From IMG/VR virus record IMGVR_UViG_3300028837_000175, positions 1 through 22,560 of that record: a stretch of DNA of 22,560 bases; one strand, given 5' to 3'. The DNA comes from a virus. Positions 19,701 to 22,560 of this stretch are shown one piece after another (position 1 is the first letter of the stretch; every line of letters starts with the position of its first letter). The notes under the pieces are model-generated. The model was not told where the DNA came from. It was given only the letters and a program-made list of their open reading frames with translations, and did not search any database. Both the position numbers and the translations under genes were made by a program.

Positions 19701-20867
19701 GGTCTCAGCTACCTGCACTTCCCCGAAGATGTTGCTGATGATCTCATCCATGCTGGGGATGCGGGGTGCCCCTGGTGGTTGGGCGCCCATGCGTGCTGCC
19801 CGCAGCTCAGCGTTGACTAGGCCCTCGGCAAAGGCGGCACCGTCAACAGCCGGGTGCGCCCCCCTGCCTGTTCGGGCTAGGAGGTCGAGGGACATACCGA
19901 GCTTGGTCTTCGCCCACTTCCCCCCTTGCGCCACACCTCTCAGTACCCGGCCAGCGTTGCCTGAGCCTACCAGGGCACCGATGCCTAGCGTGACGCCCTT
20001 CACTGTGAGGCCAGTACCTAGGGCAACTAGCTTGGCCGTCTTCCCTACAGGGTTGATGGCAGCAGCTCCCGCGTTGGCGGCGACACTGCCTAGACCCATA
20101 GAGAGGCCAGGGCCGAAGGCTGAGATCTCGTCCACCCCCCGCTGCTTGTTCAGGGCGTTTATGTACTCTGCCTCGACCTCGATCAGATCGTTGTACGACT
20201 GGAAGTAGGGCTCCATAAGCCGGTACGATAGCGGAAGATCCTCCGTACCGTGCCGAGTAATAGGGCCAGTGGGGGCCTCCCCGGTAATCAGCGAGGTCAG
20301 GTTCTGCGGCGCTGCGATTGCCTCATCCTCCACATACTGGGGGTTTCTGCCAGCGGCCATGTTCCAGACCGCTGAGCGACCCTCTTTGCCCCCCGTCCAC
20401 ACGGCCCGACCTAGGGCCTTGGCCGTGCGAATCGGGTGGCGTACTGCTTCGAACTGAGCCTTGATCCCTGTGTTCAGGAACTCGTTGGTCTTGAGAGGGT
20501 GCCTCACCGGGTAGGTGAGGGCCTCCCCAACCAGCGCGATCATACCAGGGAACAGGTTGATCTCTGACTTGATGGCCTCCGTGATGACCGCGTCCTTGTA
20601 CTCGATCTTCTTCTGGTCAACAATCTCATCCCAGTAGTTGTCCACCGGGATGTCGTAGTTGGTACCGTCTGGCTTCTTCCAGCCACGGGTGAACATATGG
20701 CTATCCCGGAACCAATTGTGGATCTGCTCCGGGGGGTTCTCCTGAATCAACCCGTCGATCATGGCCTGAATATCTACCTGGTTCGTGGTCGGACCAGTAC
20801 CCATCCCAGGGTTCGCCATCTGGTCATTGTACGAACTGAGCAGATCGTTTACTAGAGGACTCGCCAT
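16800..20867 (-). CDS. Giant putative internal virion/ejection protein, 1355 aa
   Basis: This is the largest gene in the window. No enzymatic motif is recognisable. The protein is mostly helical, with a Gly/Ala-rich hydrophobic zone around residues 245-305 (GLGSVAANAGAAAINPVG and TVKGVTLGIGALVGSG), another hydrophobic region around 825-850 (FTLFHMYSLAESSVALLNP) and a third near 1255. Very large size, scattered membrane-compatible stretches and position after two smaller virion-like genes fit T7 gp16-type ejection proteins. Those form a channel across the envelope and in T7 carry a transglycosylase domain. Here that activity would be supplied by the separate gene downstream. Start and upstream stop are adjacent (TAAATG), with GAAGGACA as ribosome site. 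A structural role is inferred from context. Confidence 0.6.
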   Translation of the reverse strand: MASPLVNDLLSSYNDQMANPGMGTGPTTNQVDIQAMIDGLIQENPPEQIHNWFRDSHMFTRGWKKPDGTNYDIPVDNYWDEIVDQKKIEYKDAVITEAIKSEINLFPGMIALVGEALTYPVRHPLKTNEFLNTGIKAQFEAVRHPIRTAKALGRAVWTGGKEGRSAVWNMAAGRNPQYVEDEAIAAPQNLTSLITGEAPTGPITRHGTEDLPLSYRLMEPYFQSYNDLIEVEAEYINALNKQRGVDEISAFGPGLSMGLGSVAANAGAAAINPVGKTAKLVALGTGLTVKGVTLGIGALVGSGNAGRVLRGVAQGGKWAKTKLGMSLDLLARTGRGAHPAVDGAAFAEGLVNAELRAARMGAQPPGAPRIPSMDEIISNIFGEVQVAETRRLRYIAERKGAAAMTRKGKVGGVPTAVFEPRPFQDTKLPYVTKEQMTKLRGAAAADAAVQNAGLGHLVPQKATALWKEIDTMVRQGEVGRHYAEPALAAQARQTHQFLTEFAQLSGQKNALSPAVKEAGRVAKAVAKDPNSKRWRMPRFFDPVWKMTGNAKEAYRIAGSFLNEQQTYLRQVGVDYQRMKTALPDPAIRQDMIPFLEETANPWRLAKGEKDTYAGVVQRLKDSGHFEQAVWWKNYLRDRFDNLFKEMNELNVQIGDGEYQYVKNWLHHMWDEPIKDVEAKLGSIPYYELPIKHGSERPRFFNTYHEGMTKAKLTPRTDDIAVMYGLMEQQLARVLATKKLVKELNEFGLATKSMDLPAFVRLTPHQGVPKGYVRFRSAFTDRIMREEVPEGVRKNTTVYVHEEVGKHLRNIIEQPTELGGMMALSAIAKRSNFMFTLFHMYSLAESSVALLNPIQGMRVNLSLAKNNLLARGSGWADGEALAHLVTPNSYKEAFTSASEAGVKLSAPMNDIMADQFSELANRLASKAPTIGGKRLAKGSVKKLLKMQEWFDTAIWSKYHTPMKVIAYDITYNNLKMIRDTGGGMGRIVPENLRWMKKGLQEMDDEALSRAVGSYINDEFGSQAFETHTRGWIENWMSKPNTLKQLNFAFTSVDWNASAIRASLSFAQAIPGLRSSNPARGIMGLRHWRNALMGWAFYANIMNKVLSGHYMWENEPGKKVFYVDTGQVDEDGRPIMWHIGKQFRELGTAVGAQPGLQAGGSMGFRPGYHGAKPYVHSDGAFIGTFLGRKIMPWIQVPFSTIMDVSIQKARYLKEGKEMGWDDGFTIAVNNAIGGFTPFSLGAFTNPALRGLDWDQKLVLGIVGTALPLSKGLSTGQLTAMVADAVRREDWQRYNQIIMDLTQSRGAKVAGDIALNAKELAATNPTEGELEVNPFEQFEEGAPPPQNPLQRLRQHLRE

Positions 20868-22130
20868 TTATTGTCCTTCGCCATACATGGGCTGCAAGTA
20901 GCCTTGGTCGATGAACCCCTGTGTCAGGTCCAGCATGTCCTGCTTGGCCGCTTCGTAGTCGAAGCCATGAGCCTGGAGTATGGTAGCATACCTGGAGTTC
21001 AGGCCCGAGACATCCTCCCCCTGCATGAACATCTGCTGATACAGTGGGGGCAGGTCCTCGAACGTCACTTCAGGTTGGGTGTATATAATCTCGCCTTGGC
21101 CGGGGTAGAGAACATCCTGCCCCGTATCGCCAGGTGGGAATGGCGCAGGCTGACCTGCTGCGATAGCTGCTCGATTGACTACATCGAAGGCCGACTCGTT
21201 GGGCTGGGATACAATCCGCTCATTGGCCTTGTCCTGGAGGTATACCCTGGCTTGGTCATCCATCCTACCCTTGATGGTGTTGGCCTCGGGGTGGCTACCC
21301 AGAGTGGACATCAAGAGACCGGGATCTCTAGCCTCGTTTGCACCAACGTACCCCTTGGCATTCTCCCAATCGGTGCCGTAGTCCCGCTCGAACTGCTCGA
21401 TGTTTGAGTTGAACTCCCTCCAGAGGGAACTGACACCCGGTGAACTCTCACCTAGGCTGCGGTTGAGGTGGATCATTTGAGCCAACCCCAAGTACCTCGG
21501 CTCCAGCTGTGACTGGACGAGATCGAGGTCAGCCCTTGCCGCAGCTTCAGCTCCCGGTGCTAGACCGGGCTGCTCAGTCGGGGTATCGGCTGTTTTCAGT
21601 GCAGCGAGGAGCCCTTGGCCTACTCCACCAATGGCCCCAGCGATTGCATTCCCGGAACCTAGCTGGCCTTGTGATCTGATCCTGGCTAGCTCAAGGGCCC
21701 GTTCGTGGTCAGTCAATCCATCGGAGAGCTCGTTGGCTCTGGCTGTAGCTGCTGTCCCCCTTACGCCTGCTGAGAGGTCAGCACCGGCACCAGCCAATCC
21801 CCCGGTAGTATCCACATCGTAGCCAGCGCCTGCACCCGTGCCGAAGATCTCATCTATGAGATCCTGCTCCTTCACACCTCGGGCAACGCCAGCTACCCTC
21901 CCCTCCTCCCCGAGCCTGGCTTCATTCACCATGCCGAACGCCCCTGCTACCCCGCCGAACTGCTCGTCAGGGAAGGCATCGGACAGTGCTGCCTGGATCT
22001 CCGGGGTCTCTGCTAGCGCCGGGTTCTGGGATACCAGCTGAGTCAGCAGCTGCCGGGTGATGGCATTCCGCTGCTCGTCCTGCTCCTGGATAGCCGAGAG
22101 TCCGGCACCAAACGATTCAAAGAGTCCCAT
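20868..22130 (-). CDS. Putative virion/ejection protein, 420 aa (T7 gp15 position)
   Basis: Unrecognised at motif level. The N-terminus (MGLFESFGAGLSAIQEQDEQRN) is followed by Ala/Gly-rich, low-complexity stretches (GTGAGAGYDVDTTGGLAGAGAD near 97-118, and AIAGAIGGVGQGLLAALK near 164-181). Then come a long helical region and a more acidic C-terminus (FEDLPPLYQQMFMQGEDVSG). Such Ala/Gly-rich helical proteins are common among internal virion proteins. It overlaps the upstream gene by one base (TAATG), has GGAGGAGGG about 9 bases upstream, and abuts the giant protein gene without a gap, so the three are surely one transcription unit. The ejection role is inferred from gene order. Confidence 0.6.
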   Translation of the reverse strand: MGLFESFGAGLSAIQEQDEQRNAITRQLLTQLVSQNPALAETPEIQAALSDAFPDEQFGGVAGAFGMVNEARLGEEGRVAGVARGVKEQDLIDEIFGTGAGAGYDVDTTGGLAGAGADLSAGVRGTAATARANELSDGLTDHERALELARIRSQGQLGSGNAIAGAIGGVGQGLLAALKTADTPTEQPGLAPGAEAAARADLDLVQSQLEPRYLGLAQMIHLNRSLGESSPGVSSLWREFNSNIEQFERDYGTDWENAKGYVGANEARDPGLLMSTLGSHPEANTIKGRMDDQARVYLQDKANERIVSQPNESAFDVVNRAAIAAGQPAPFPPGDTGQDVLYPGQGEIIYTQPEVTFEDLPPLYQQMFMQGEDVSGLNSRYATILQAHGFDYEAAKQDMLDLTQGFIDQGYLQPMYGEGQ

Positions 22131-22560
22131 TATGCGTACCCTCCTCCGCGTCCACTACGAGCGGCGATGTCACCGGCCAGGGCCCCGTAGGCTCCTGCAC
22201 CCGCACCACCACCCCCAGGTCCTGATGGGGAGTAGCCTTGAGCGAGCAGGTTCATCTGGAACTCCTGCCAAGCCCGCTGCATGTCCAGCTGGCTGTGTCC
22301 CAGCCCGAGCTGACCTGCTGCGATCTTGTTCTGTGTGGCGTTCTGCATATCCGCAATGGACATCTGGTTAGCGAGACCACGCTTCCCTAGGAAATGGCTG
22401 GACGATAGCCCCAGGCCTTGGAGTGCTTGCTGCGCATTCTGCATCTCTAGATTCTGGAGGGAGTCCAGGTACTTACCGTGGAAGTCTGCCTCGATACCCT
22501 GGAAGCCTTGCTGTGTGAGGCCGGAATCGAACAGGCCCTTGGCCGATCCTTCTCCAGCCC
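22130..22560 (-). CDS. Partial virion-like protein, 5' end beyond window
   Basis: The frame remains open from the stop (TAA at 22130-22132) to the end of the window. An internal ATG at 22444 is only a methionine codon, because upstream codons continue without interruption (DSGLTQQGFQGIEADFHGKYLDSL is encoded between 22445 and about 22530). The visible 143 residues are rich in Gln, Ala and Gly, with repeated helical units (ALQGLGLSSSHF, QNKIAAGQLGLGHSQLDMQRAW) and a Gly-rich C-terminus (GPGGGGAGAGAYGALAGD). Composition and position before two larger genes match a T7 gp14-type internal virion protein. The family is not proven. Confidence 0.65.
   Translation of the reverse strand, partial: AGEGSAKGLFDSGLTQQGFQGIEADFHGKYLDSLQNLEMQNAQQALQGLGLSSSHFLGKRGLANQMSIADMQNATQNKIAAGQLGLGHSQLDMQRAWQEFQMNLLAQGYSPSGPGGGGAGAGAYGALAGDIAARSGRGGGYA

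Noticed and set aside
19624-20208. 194-codon plus-strand frame opposite the giant protein gene
   Set aside because: Arg/Pro/Ala-rich antisense shadow of a GC-rich gene, lacking a ribosome site.

Overview
The window looks like part of a tailed dsDNA bacteriophage genome (Caudoviricetes), probably from a metagenomic or short-read assembly. The evidence is a compact, almost gap-free gene layout with start/stop overlaps (ATGA, TGATG, TAATG), a full phage replication and recombination set, many very small genes, and an opposing block resembling virion ejection proteins. Base composition is moderately GC-rich, ribosome binding sites are close to AGGAGG, and the one clear promoter is TTGACA-N17-TAAGGT. 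That fits a high-GC host, possibly an actinobacterium, but the host cannot be fixed from sequence alone. No integrase, terminase, capsid or holin gene is seen here.

Layout. (1) 1-2,280, plus strand: a promoter, small genes of unknown role (two with cysteine zinc sites, one a zinc-ribbon/HTH regulator), two long-stem structured RNA elements (about 436-594 and 979-1096), a tRNA-like gene with an irregular anticodon arm (1924-2028), and a hairpin-rich non-coding stretch. (2) 2,280-6,530: small proteins, several of them single-span membrane microproteins, leading into a translationally coupled pair. The pair is a cysteine-rich amidoligase-like protein (3524-5053) and a class II glutamine amidotransferase with a C-terminal zinc finger (5053-6090). 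This is the best candidate for an under-described biochemical system: glutamine would supply ammonia for amidating an unknown carboxylate. (3) 6,539-12,132: replication genes. These are an NrdR-type zinc ribbon, a DnaB/RecA-fold helicase, small genes, a zinc-ribbon/TOPRIM primase, a free-standing zinc finger, and a family A DNA polymerase with an N-terminal uracil-DNA-glycosylase-like domain and an intact 3'-5' exonuclease. (4) 12,123-15,188: a gp32-type zinc-containing ssDNA-binding protein, a Cas4/RecB-like nuclease with a probable Fe-S cluster, a RuvC-like resolvase and a metallophosphoesterase. (5) 15,197-16,041: two unknown genes ending the rightward block.

From 16,032 to the end all genes read leftward. 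In their transcription order they are a 5'-partial virion-like protein, a 420-residue protein, a 1355-residue giant protein, an FmdB-type zinc ribbon, and a membrane-anchored lytic transglycosylase. The order and sizes resemble the T7 gp14-gp15-gp16 ejection module, with the transglycosylase as a separate gene. The two blocks converge and overlap by 10 bp, with no visible terminator.

Important caveat: 16,272-16,337 is a complete Illumina Nextera read-through adapter (mosaic end, 8-base index and P7 tail), not biology. It splits the transglycosylase gene into two pieces in different frames. The join between the left 16.27 kb and the right 6.2 kb must therefore be treated as unverified.
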